A stretch of 55,344 bases of DNA from CAIKZJ01 sp964626015. GTDB lineage: Bacteria; Bacteroidota; Ignavibacteria; Tepidaquicellales; Tepidaquicellaceae. The stretch spans positions 1 to 55,344 of the forward strand of contig CAZVCC010000016.1 in NCBI GenBank assembly GCA_964626015.1. Reading direction: 5' to 3'. A program made the translations under genes and the position numbers. Each line of letters starts with the position of its first letter. The first letter of the stretch is position 1. This document shows, piece after piece, positions 34,570-42,290 of the stretch. The notes below the pieces were generated by a model. It was not told where the DNA came from. It saw only the letters and a list, made by a program, of their open reading frames with translations, and did no database searches.

Positions 34570-34720
34570 ATTAATATCAAACATTAAAGCATCAACGGTT
34601 CATCAATTATTAATAGTTCATAAAATACTCTTAAACAGAACCTATACTCCAAATCGCGAGCTTAAGTAACTACCCTTTCTGCTTTTACCGCTCCGCGTTC
34701 TTTGCGTCCACCATGGTTGA

Positions 34721-34774
34721 TTACTGCTCTTTCTGCTTTTACTGCCCTTTCTGCTTTTACTGCCCTTCCTGCTC
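34721..34774. repeat. 18-bp tandem repeat, three units
   Basis: TTACTGCTCTTTCTGCTT (34721-34738), TTACTGCCCTTTCTGCTT (34739-34756) and TTACTGCCCTTCCTGCTC (34757-34774), ending just before the putative operator at 34779. Confidence 0.9.
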
Positions 34775-34778
34775 TCAA

Positions 34779-34793
34779 GGACACTATTTGTCT
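34779..34793. promoter_or_regulatory. Putative WYL operator, site D
   Basis: GGACA-CTATT-TGTCT, extended outward as AAGGACA/TGTCTTT. Its centre is 43 bp upstream of the agmatine-deiminase-like start, close to the 46 and 48 bp seen for the ATPase genes. It is inferred to put this gene in the WYL regulon. Confidence 0.5.
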
Positions 34794-34828
34794 TTCCGCT
34801 ATCAGTAATTTAGTGCTTTAATAACGCC

Positions 34829-35806
34829 ATGACACACAAGAATTTAATCGCAATGGTATATCCGTACGGTATATTAAACAGATACATGAAGTTTTATGAT
34901 GAATTTCTAAAGGACTATATATTCAAATTACAGAATGAAATCCGAATAATAATTATTGCAGGCAGTATTCAGTCTGAACAGTTAATAAATGATAAGTTTC
35001 CTGAAAATAATTATGAAACGATAGTTATACCGGAAGCTGTTGATATTTGGATTCGGGACTGGGCACCTGTACCATTAAATACCTACGGTAATGAGTATAT
35101 CTATCTTAAACCTGATTTCAAAACAGGTTATTACAATGGAATGTATCAAAACTATATTCCAAAACTTAATAAAGCTGGCAGCAAACTTTCTGAGTATCTT
35201 GGTATTAAAACTATTCCTCTGCCTCTTAAATCCGACGGAGGCAATTTTGCTTACAACGGAAAAGATACAGTAATATTAACAAACATAATAATTTCAAATA
35301 ATGAATCTTTTTCTATCGGGGAGATAGAAAGCTCTTTAAAACAGATTCCCGGAATTGAGAAAGTCATATTCATTCCCGTAGAACCCGGAGATGTAACAGG
35401 ACACACAGACGGCACAGTCCGTTTCATCGATGAGGAAACAGTCGTCATAGCATCTTACCCCGAAAAATACACAACCGAAAACCTCTTCGCCTGTAAACTT
35501 GCAAAAGAGTTAAGCAAACAGCTTGGGAACAACTATAAAATTATACAAATTGCAAATGAAATTATCAGAGATGAAAGTTCAAGAGCAGTAACACCTTCCG
35601 CAACGGGCAACTATATCAACTTCTTGAAACTCGGAAGTAAAATATATCTTCCCCAGTACGGAATACATCAGGATTTATCCGCTTACAAAACCCTGAAATA
35701 TGAACTCCCTGCATGTGAGATTATCCGTGTCAACATAAAAGACATCCGCCAGATCTCAAAAGACGGCGGTGTGTTGAACTGTATTACGTGGAATTCAGAT
35801 ATATGA
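34829..35806 (+). CDS. Agmatine deiminase / peptidyl-arginine deiminase family protein
   Basis: A 325-aa guanidino-group-modifying enzyme. The residues expected for catalysis are present: DIWIRDWAPVPL (substrate acids), SDGGNFAYNGKDTV, GHTDGTVRFIDEE (catalytic His) and the terminal nucleophile Cys in GGVLNCITWN. Bacterial members convert agmatine to N-carbamoylputrescine; relatives citrullinate proteins. Length and motifs fit the short soluble form rather than the secreted Porphyromonas enzyme. It is monocistronic and preceded by an operator-like site shared with the AAA cassettes, an unusual setting for a polyamine enzyme. Confidence 0.85.
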   Translation: MTHKNLIAMVYPYGILNRYMKFYDEFLKDYIFKLQNEIRIIIIAGSIQSEQLINDKFPENNYETIVIPEAVDIWIRDWAPVPLNTYGNEYIYLKPDFKTGYYNGMYQNYIPKLNKAGSKLSEYLGIKTIPLPLKSDGGNFAYNGKDTVILTNIIISNNESFSIGEIESSLKQIPGIEKVIFIPVEPGDVTGHTDGTVRFIDEETVVIASYPEKYTTENLFACKLAKELSKQLGNNYKIIQIANEIIRDESSRAVTPSATGNYINFLKLGSKIYLPQYGIHQDLSAYKTLKYELPACEIIRVNIKDIRQISKDGGVLNCITWNSDI

Positions 35807-35895
35807 AATATTATATAATATTTAAAGTTATCCGGAAACTTCTAAGAAATTTATTTCTTGTTTTATCTTAATCGATTATTTGCGTTCTTAGGGTA

Positions 35896-35916
35896 ACGCA
35901 AGCTTCCAGCTTGCGT
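35896..35916. repeat. Short palindromic repeat, ACGCAAGCT-type
   Basis: ACGCAAGCT-TCC-AGCTTGCGT, nine perfect arm bases, preceded by TTAGGGTA. It is in the convergent gap between the deiminase gene and the DUF2779 gene, and is related to 29673 and 13909. Confidence 0.7.
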
Positions 35917-35982
35917 ATCTTCAAAAGATTAATATGTGTTGATGCTCTGTACGATGCACTATTCTCAATAATTCCCATATCT

Positions 35983-37476
35983 TCAACCTTCAGCCACTCT
36001 CATCAGCTCCTCCCAAATCACCACCATCCCCCATGTATCCCTCCCGCAATATTCCAGTAAATTCTTCCTCACTCTTTTAATCTCTTCATCACTGACCAGC
36101 TTCATCAACCTCAAATACTCTACTCCTGCTGCACTGCCTTCCTGTATTTCTAAATTCTCGTACGTGTATTCAGGATTAATCGCAGGCAATACCTTCTTTA
36201 TAGAATGGCTGCTTTTCATTTGGGGTTTATAATATGCTCTCCGTTGAAACGGCACCATTAAGTCTGCAATTCTCGCAAGCATTCTGTTTACCCTTTCCTC
36301 ATGCTCCGGAAAATCACTCGCAAGTTCTCTCAGTCTCGCTGACTCAAACCCCGCATTATAAACTAATATCGTCCCCTCGTCCCCCGCATCTCTCAAAAGA
36401 CTTTCAATAAATGTCCTCCTTGGGTCGCTTCTGCCGTCACCTAAAAACTCATAATGAACTGCATCTGCTTCTCTGCTGTCTTTGCGGAACATAGAATACT
36501 GAAAAACTATCTGCTGGTAAGGTCTTGAATTATCAAACATCGGCACCGCCGGCATTATAGTCTCAAAATCAAGGAAGTACAAAGGATATGAAATTCCGTC
36601 AAGAAAACTTTTTATTTTATTGCTGTCAACATAATCTTTATTCCGAAGAAAACAATCCTTCTCAATCATCTGTGCTGTTGAAAGCGGAAAGTCTTCGGGA
36701 ATATCCTTTATCTCTGTAATCCCATTCCCGTATAGCTCAAACGCCTTCTTTCCTATTCTGCTTAAATCAAAAACAGAATACTCTGGAATATGCTTCCAGC
36801 AGTGTCCCTTAAAATCGCATTCAAACGGATTGTCGCATTGTTCGCCTATATCAACCTTTGGTACATCTTTTCCTTCAAGCACTTCCTTAAATTTTCTAAT
36901 ATTATCTCTTACAGAATCCTGAAGCGGAATCACTTTCTCTTTCACAGACTCAATCGTAAATAACTGCCTCACATCAATATCACCCTGCCGCACATACTGA
37001 TTGTTAATATAAACTAATGATATATCTTCAACATCAATTCCACACTTATTCATCACATAATATTGAACAGCAGCATCGTTAATATGATATTCAGCAGCCT
37101 TCGTTGAACTCTTTACCTCAAAAACTTTCCACTTATTATCGTTCTTTGTCATTATATCTGCAATCACAAGCACACCTTCATACTGGAATGCTGCCTCGTA
37201 AATTACATCCTTTCCTTCATCAATTGCATTTTGGGTTAGCTCAACAGATTTCTGCCCGCTTCGCGTAACCTCAAACCCGCAGTCAACACCTCCGGGAAAA
37301 AGCTGCTGCGCCAATTCACCAACTTCATGCCCTGTTGCAAAAACCCTCTCCCTGCTTGCCGGAATCTCATCCCTTAACTCGGGATGATATTTGTTCAGGT
37401 TCAACGACTTCTCGCACTGAAGCCCCCTTATGTACGTTGATTTCGAAATCACATGAAACGGAATTTCTTTACTCAT
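35983..37476 (-). CDS. DUF2779 protein (Cas4-like nuclease plus exonuclease-like domain)
   Basis: A 497-aa protein. The N-terminal half resembles a PD-(D/E)XK nuclease with an iron-sulphur site: a first Cys in YIRGLQCEKSL, core VFEVKSSTKA, and a cluster CDNPFECDFKGHCWKH near residue 215. The C-terminal DUF2779 half looks like a DnaQ/RNase H 3'-5' exonuclease (YFLDFETIMPAVP with the first acids, LVYNAGFESARLRELA, and a late YCGRDTWGMV). It begins 15 bp after hsdR on the same strand, so it is probably co-expressed with the restriction locus. The family is frequent but uncharacterised; DNA-end processing is an inference. Confidence 0.78.
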   Translation of the reverse strand: MSKEIPFHVISKSTYIRGLQCEKSLNLNKYHPELRDEIPASRERVFATGHEVGELAQQLFPGGVDCGFEVTRSGQKSVELTQNAIDEGKDVIYEAAFQYEGVLVIADIMTKNDNKWKVFEVKSSTKAAEYHINDAAVQYYVMNKCGIDVEDISLVYINNQYVRQGDIDVRQLFTIESVKEKVIPLQDSVRDNIRKFKEVLEGKDVPKVDIGEQCDNPFECDFKGHCWKHIPEYSVFDLSRIGKKAFELYGNGITEIKDIPEDFPLSTAQMIEKDCFLRNKDYVDSNKIKSFLDGISYPLYFLDFETIMPAVPMFDNSRPYQQIVFQYSMFRKDSREADAVHYEFLGDGRSDPRRTFIESLLRDAGDEGTILVYNAGFESARLRELASDFPEHEERVNRMLARIADLMVPFQRRAYYKPQMKSSHSIKKVLPAINPEYTYENLEIQEGSAAGVEYLRLMKLVSDEEIKRVRKNLLEYCGRDTWGMVVIWEELMRVAEG

Positions 37477-37491
37477 ATTATTTTATTCCTT

Positions 37492-40400
37492 TTACCCCGC
37501 ATTCAGAAAATCCCCATACACACTCTTCCCCCCTCCAAAATACTGATTCCGCAAATGGTCATAAAGAAGCGTCGTCTTTTCATTAATATCGTCATTCTGG
37601 TAAGTCGGATAGGGAAGCTCTTCATACAGCGTATTGCTCACGACATTAAAAATCGCCGCCGATGTTTCCGTCTTCTCAAAACATTTGTCAATCCTTAGCT
37701 TATCTTCTTTCAGTTTGTCAAGCAGCTCTATCGCAATTTTCTTTACCTTTTTCTTATCTCTTTCCGATAATTCCGGCTTTCTTAAAATATCAAATATCGC
37801 CGCCTGCTCTTCATTCAGTCCCTCGCTTATCACCCTTGCTTTCTCTTCGCTTAATGAATTTACAAGGTCTTCTAAATTCTTAAATGCCTCCTCTATCGTT
37901 AATGAATCCTTCCCTTTATTGTATTCTTCAATTATTTCCTGATACTTTTTATAAAAATCCACTCTCAAAGGATTTTCGTCCACCATCTTTTTCAGCATCA
38001 TCTCTACCCTGTTTTTTAATATCTGCACCGCTGTCTTCTTGTTCTCTGTCTTTAAAAACTTTTCTCTTAGCCTGTCAAAATTCAGATAGCTTAAGTCCAC
38101 CGTCTTTCCCGAATCCTTTATTTCATTCTCTTGTATCTCTATCGATTCATCCACAATATCTTGTATCTTTTTTGCAATCGCAGTTATATCCGCATTCTCT
38201 ACGTTATCCTCTATTGCTGAATATATCGCATTTATCGCATTCCTTCTTTTTGCAAACTTGTTAATTTCCTTATCCGGCATCACGGCATTGTACTTTGTGA
38301 ATACGTTCCGCGCAAGTATCATATATTTTGCTTTTGTCTCATCATTTGTACAGACTGCATTCACGCCTCTCTCAATCTCTAAAATTTTATTCAGCTTCTC
38401 CGATTTTATCAGCTCTGATATGTCATAGTTCACATCTTCCTTCAAAAACTTTTCCACACTTTCTATCGCTTCTTCCAATTCCTCTAAAAGCTCTTCCTTC
38501 TTTTTCAAAGGCTCATCGTCCGAATTCTTATCCTCCTTTCCGCCGCTTCCGTATATAGCCAGTGCACTCACAAGCGCCTTGTAAGTTTCTATGTAATCTA
38601 CAATCAATCCGTTGTTCTTCCCCTCGTTTACTCTGTTGGCTCTTGCAATTGCCTGCATAAGAGTGTGTGATTTTAGCGGCTTATCTATGTATAAAGTCGA
38701 AAGACACGGAACGTCAAATCCCGTTATCCACATCGCACATACTATCACAAACCTGAATTTGTTATTCTCATCCTTAAACTCAGTTTCCAAATCCCTCGTG
38801 TTCATTTTCTCTCTGTGCGTCTCAATATCAAGCTTCGCCTCCCTGAATTTCTTTATTTCATTCTGCTCTGAACTCACCACCACGCATATTTCCGTCTCTT
38901 TAATCCATTGAAGCTCTCTTTCCTGTACAAGTGTTTCCTGTTGGTCGTCAAGCTTTTTTATTTCTCTTTCCTTTTGCTTAACAAATTCCTCTTTATGCTT
39001 CCATATTAAATCATGCATCTTTACGGCAGTGAGTTTGTCAATCGCTATATACATTCCCTTGCCCTTGTATCCCCTATTAAAAAAATGCTGCACAACATCT
39101 TTTGCTATTGCATTAAGTCTTTTATGAGATACATAAACAGGATAGTTCTTCGCAAAAAGCTGTTCAAGTTTCATTCTTTGGTCGCTGTCAAGGTCTTCTG
39201 TTTGGTCCAGTAATTCCCTTATCTCCTCATTTATCTTCGGATTCTTTAGCTTTAAATATTCTCCCCTGTTCTCATAGTATAAAGGTACTGTCGCTCCGTC
39301 CTCAACGCTCCTTTTAAAATCATACTTTGAAACGTAATCTCCGAAAATTCTCTTTGTCAGCTCATCGCCTTTAAATAGCGGCGTCCCCGTAAACCCTATA
39401 TATGAAGCTTTCGGCAAGGCATTCCTCATGTTAAGCGCCAGCACGCCTCCTTGTGTCCTGTGTGCCTCATCCGAAAATACTATTATGTTTTTTCTATCCG
39501 TTACAACGTCTTCAAAATTAAACTTATGTATCAGTGTAAAAATATATCTGTGCTCTTCTCCAAGCAGTTTCTTTAAATGCTCTCCGCTGCTTGCTTTTAT
39601 AGTGTTATCCGCCCCCGCCATTATTTTCGGTACTGCCCCTGCTCCGCTGAACGTTCCGTATATCTGCGTATCCAGTTCGTTCCTGTCTGTCACTACTAAA
39701 AATGTAAACGAACCCGTCATCTTTCTATGTATCTTCTGCGAAAGAAATACCATCGAATACGATTTCCCGCTTCCCTGCGTATGCCAGAAAACACCAAGCT
39801 TTTGCTTTTCATCTTGCGATATTTCGCCTTTCCTGAATCTTTCTTCTTTATCTCTTATGTTCTTATACGCCTTGTTAACCCCTATAAACTGATGGTTCTT
39901 CGCAATCAGCTTTATCACCGTCCCAAAAGTATCGTCAAAAAGTATAAAGTTCTCAAATAAATCCATAAACCTTCTCTTCTCGCATACTCCCAGTATAATC
40001 CTGTCAAGGTCAACAACTCCTTGCTCATCCTCGGTTATTCTCTTCCATTCATTAAAGTGCTGGTATTTTGCAGTAATACTTCCAATCCTGCTTTCAATGC
40101 CGTTGCTCAATACAACAAATGCATTCGTATGAAAAAGTTTTGGTATTACATCAATGTAATCTGTAAAATTATCATTATATGCTTTTTCAAGCTTCCTGTG
40201 CGCCGCTTTTAATTCTATAAAAAGCAGCGGTATCCCGTTCACAAAACCTATTATATCCGGTCTTCTCATTCTCTTGCTCTTTCCCTCTATCCATAGCTGC
40301 CTTACCGCATGAAAATGATTGTTTTCATAATCTTCAAAATCAAACACCCTGAGTCTTTTCGTTACTATCTTTCCTTTATTATCCGTGAATTCAACCGGTA

Positions 40401-40707
40401 TGCCGTCTTTAAACATTTCGTATTTATCCCTGTTTATCTCTGCAAGTGATTTAGTACTCGTTTCTTCTGTTATAATCTCGCATGCTTTGTTGTATGCTGT
40501 CTCGGGCAGGTCAGGATTAAACTCTTTCAGCTTCTTTATTAAATCCCTCTTCAGTATTACTTCTTTTTTATTAATCCTTCCAAGCGTACTGTCCTCACCA
40601 AACGTCTCATTATTGTATGCTAATGTAATATCCCAGCCCAGCTTGTCATAAAACAGTTCTGTTGCTGTCTGTTCAATTAAATTATCTTCTGAGTATTCGT
40701 ATGACAT
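37492..40707 (-). CDS. hsdR: Type I restriction enzyme, restriction/translocase subunit HsdR
   Basis: A 1071-aa HsdR. The N-terminal PD-(D/E)XK nuclease is marked by RPDIIGFVNGIPLLFIELKA. The SF2 translocase follows: FWHTQGSGKSYSMVFLS (Walker A), FSDEAHRTQGGVL (DEAH-type box), YIGFTGTPLFKGDE, and motifs V-VI around WITGFDVPCLSTLY and LMQAIARANRVNEG. A C-terminal helical region binds the methylase. It starts 2 bp after the dprA stop and is 8 kb away from hsdM and hsdS, an unusual separation with other defence genes in between. Confidence 0.96.
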   Translation of the reverse strand: MSYEYSEDNLIEQTATELFYDKLGWDITLAYNNETFGEDSTLGRINKKEVILKRDLIKKLKEFNPDLPETAYNKACEIITEETSTKSLAEINRDKYEMFKDGIPVEFTDNKGKIVTKRLRVFDFEDYENNHFHAVRQLWIEGKSKRMRRPDIIGFVNGIPLLFIELKAAHRKLEKAYNDNFTDYIDVIPKLFHTNAFVVLSNGIESRIGSITAKYQHFNEWKRITEDEQGVVDLDRIILGVCEKRRFMDLFENFILFDDTFGTVIKLIAKNHQFIGVNKAYKNIRDKEERFRKGEISQDEKQKLGVFWHTQGSGKSYSMVFLSQKIHRKMTGSFTFLVVTDRNELDTQIYGTFSGAGAVPKIMAGADNTIKASSGEHLKKLLGEEHRYIFTLIHKFNFEDVVTDRKNIIVFSDEAHRTQGGVLALNMRNALPKASYIGFTGTPLFKGDELTKRIFGDYVSKYDFKRSVEDGATVPLYYENRGEYLKLKNPKINEEIRELLDQTEDLDSDQRMKLEQLFAKNYPVYVSHKRLNAIAKDVVQHFFNRGYKGKGMYIAIDKLTAVKMHDLIWKHKEEFVKQKEREIKKLDDQQETLVQERELQWIKETEICVVVSSEQNEIKKFREAKLDIETHREKMNTRDLETEFKDENNKFRFVIVCAMWITGFDVPCLSTLYIDKPLKSHTLMQAIARANRVNEGKNNGLIVDYIETYKALVSALAIYGSGGKEDKNSDDEPLKKKEELLEELEEAIESVEKFLKEDVNYDISELIKSEKLNKILEIERGVNAVCTNDETKAKYMILARNVFTKYNAVMPDKEINKFAKRRNAINAIYSAIEDNVENADITAIAKKIQDIVDESIEIQENEIKDSGKTVDLSYLNFDRLREKFLKTENKKTAVQILKNRVEMMLKKMVDENPLRVDFYKKYQEIIEEYNKGKDSLTIEEAFKNLEDLVNSLSEEKARVISEGLNEEQAAIFDILRKPELSERDKKKVKKIAIELLDKLKEDKLRIDKCFEKTETSAAIFNVVSNTLYEELPYPTYQNDDINEKTTLLYDHLRNQYFGGGKSVYGDFLNAG

Positions 40708-40709
40708 GT

Positions 40710-41876
40710 TTAATCAAATAATGAAATGGTTTTTGTATCTGCTAAAGTATATTTAGATGGTCTTGTTTTAGGTAATATTTTTATATCCGGATTCTTTTTT
40801 AAATAAGCTGTCAGTTTTCTGCTCGTCCAGTTAAGCTTAAGTGCCATTATTATTTCTTTGGAACTATAGCTTCCCTTTTTCAGCAACTCTAAAATCTCAT
40901 TCTCTGTGTTTCTGGCAATATTATTGTAATCAATTTCCTGTTCTTTAATTTTTTCTGTAACTGGCACTCCTTCTGCCATAAACTCTCGTGCTTCTGCAAT
41001 TTCTCCGTCCATTTTTACCGGCGTTGCCCCAAGTCTCACTAATTTCAAATTCGCATTTTTCTCATTCTTTTCGGGCACTCTCACGTAAACTGTTCTTTTA
41101 TTTCGTAACCCGTCCATCGCCCCGCTCCATGTTCCGCCCTTCTCATCTGATTCTGCTACGTAAATTTCCTTTGCTAATCCGTATATATAAACATTTCTTG
41201 CCATTGCTAATCCTACATCCCATCCCGCCTTCGGGAAAAAAGTACTTAGCACCATTACGTCGCCGTTTACAATTGGCTCATAATATTTCTTAAAACCTGA
41301 TTGAAATGTTAGTATTCCCTGCGGCAGTACTATTATACTCTTGCCGTTTGCCTCTATTGCACTGTCTAATGCCTGCTGGTCAACTCCTTTTGCGAACCCG
41401 CTAACAACAACCTTGTATTCCTTTACGCTCTTCTTTGCTATGTGATCTGTAAATTCCAACGCTGCTTTCCCTGCACTCCTTGAACCTACTATCGCCACAG
41501 CATCTTCTTGTAATAAACTCAATCGACCTTTAACATACAATACAGGCGGAGTTTTTCTCACTTTTAAATTTTCCTTTAATACAACTGAATATTCCGGTGA
41601 GTTTACGGGTATTACATGAAATCCTTCATTCTCTAATTGCTCTGCAATAAATGCTAACCTCGGTAAATCGCTTTTTACCTGCTCTATGTCCGAAAGCTCT
41701 TTCTCGTTAAGACTGAATATCTCTTTCCAGTCATTCCTGCTTAACTCAAAAAAATCTGTTAAAGACATTTTGTTCTCATGCAGTATCTGTATTACAAGTT
41801 TATTTATTCTTTCGGTGTACCATCTCGGCAAATGCGCCAAGGCTATCCAGTAAGTATTTTCTAAATAATTATTCAT
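40710..41876 (-). CDS. DprA/Smf-like DNA-processing protein
   Basis: A 388-aa DprA-family protein. An N-terminal helical SAM-like region precedes the Rossmann domain with VAIVGSRSAGKAALEFTD, VVVSGFAKGVDQQALDSAI and SIIVLPQGIL; the C-terminal winged helix is NEILELLKKGSYSSKEI onward. Classical DprA loads RecA on incoming single-stranded DNA during transformation. This copy sits 2 bp before hsdR and next to a RecQ-PRTase gene, so it is more likely part of a defence module than the housekeeping competence protein. The name dprA is for the family only. Confidence 0.85.
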   Translation of the reverse strand: MNNYLENTYWIALAHLPRWYTERINKLVIQILHENKMSLTDFFELSRNDWKEIFSLNEKELSDIEQVKSDLPRLAFIAEQLENEGFHVIPVNSPEYSVVLKENLKVRKTPPVLYVKGRLSLLQEDAVAIVGSRSAGKAALEFTDHIAKKSVKEYKVVVSGFAKGVDQQALDSAIEANGKSIIVLPQGILTFQSGFKKYYEPIVNGDVMVLSTFFPKAGWDVGLAMARNVYIYGLAKEIYVAESDEKGGTWSGAMDGLRNKRTVYVRVPEKNEKNANLKLVRLGATPVKMDGEIAEAREFMAEGVPVTEKIKEQEIDYNNIARNTENEILELLKKGSYSSKEIIMALKLNWTSRKLTAYLKKNPDIKILPKTRPSKYTLADTKTISLFD

Positions 41877-42290
41877 TCTATTCTTAAAACTTAATTAAAT
41901 ATATGATTTACAAACACCATACCTGTAATATTTTCATTTAATTCATGTATTTTCTCTGTACTACTATCCGTAAAAACATTGTAATAAAAAAACTTTTAAA
42001 AAAATAATGTGATTTTCTGTGTTTAATAATTAATTTTTATAAATTTATAACTTTTTTGTGCTCTCTTTGCGATTTCTGTTCTTCTCTGCGACCCTCGCGG
42101 TAAAATCTTTTAAGACTAATAACTATTCTTGTTTTATCTCTGTGCACTTCTATTTTATCTCTGTGTACTTTGTTATAAAACCTCTTGTTCTTATCAACAG
42201 ATTAATTATTCTCTGTGATTTCTGTGCGCTCAGTGGTGAAATCTTTTCTTTGCTTGCAATTCATTTTCTTTCTCCACTATTTCAATGCTT
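41877..42290. other. Intergenic region between the two defence operons
   Basis: 414 bp separating recQ-PRTase from dprA. It contains two diverged copies of a dispersed motif (around 42058-42115 and 42210-42252) of the form CTCTGTG..TTCTGTGCGCTC followed by GTGGTGAAATCTTTT. It should also contain the dprA-hsdR promoter. No gene was recognised. Confidence 0.55.
42058..42252. repeat. Diverged dispersed intergenic repeats
   Basis: Two copies of a motif with CTCTG(C/T)G and a closing GGTAAAATCTTTT or GGTGAAATCTTTT. Related strings appear at 55120-55194 and 55195-55260 (CTCTGTGCTCTCTGAGCGC, GTGGTTAAAAGCTC). The copies are imperfect and non-coding. Confidence 0.5.

Larger units (their letters stand above)
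34570..34828. other. Intergenic region with 18-bp tandem repeats
   Basis: 259 bp. It holds three 18-bp units at 34721-34774 (TTACTGCTCTTTCTGCTT and close variants) and the operator-like site at 34779-34793, immediately before the deiminase promoter region. Confidence 0.6.

Noticed and set aside
39428..39892. Plus-strand ORF of 154 aa within hsdR
   Set aside because: It is a shadow of the helicase motif region of hsdR, which is unambiguous on the minus strand.
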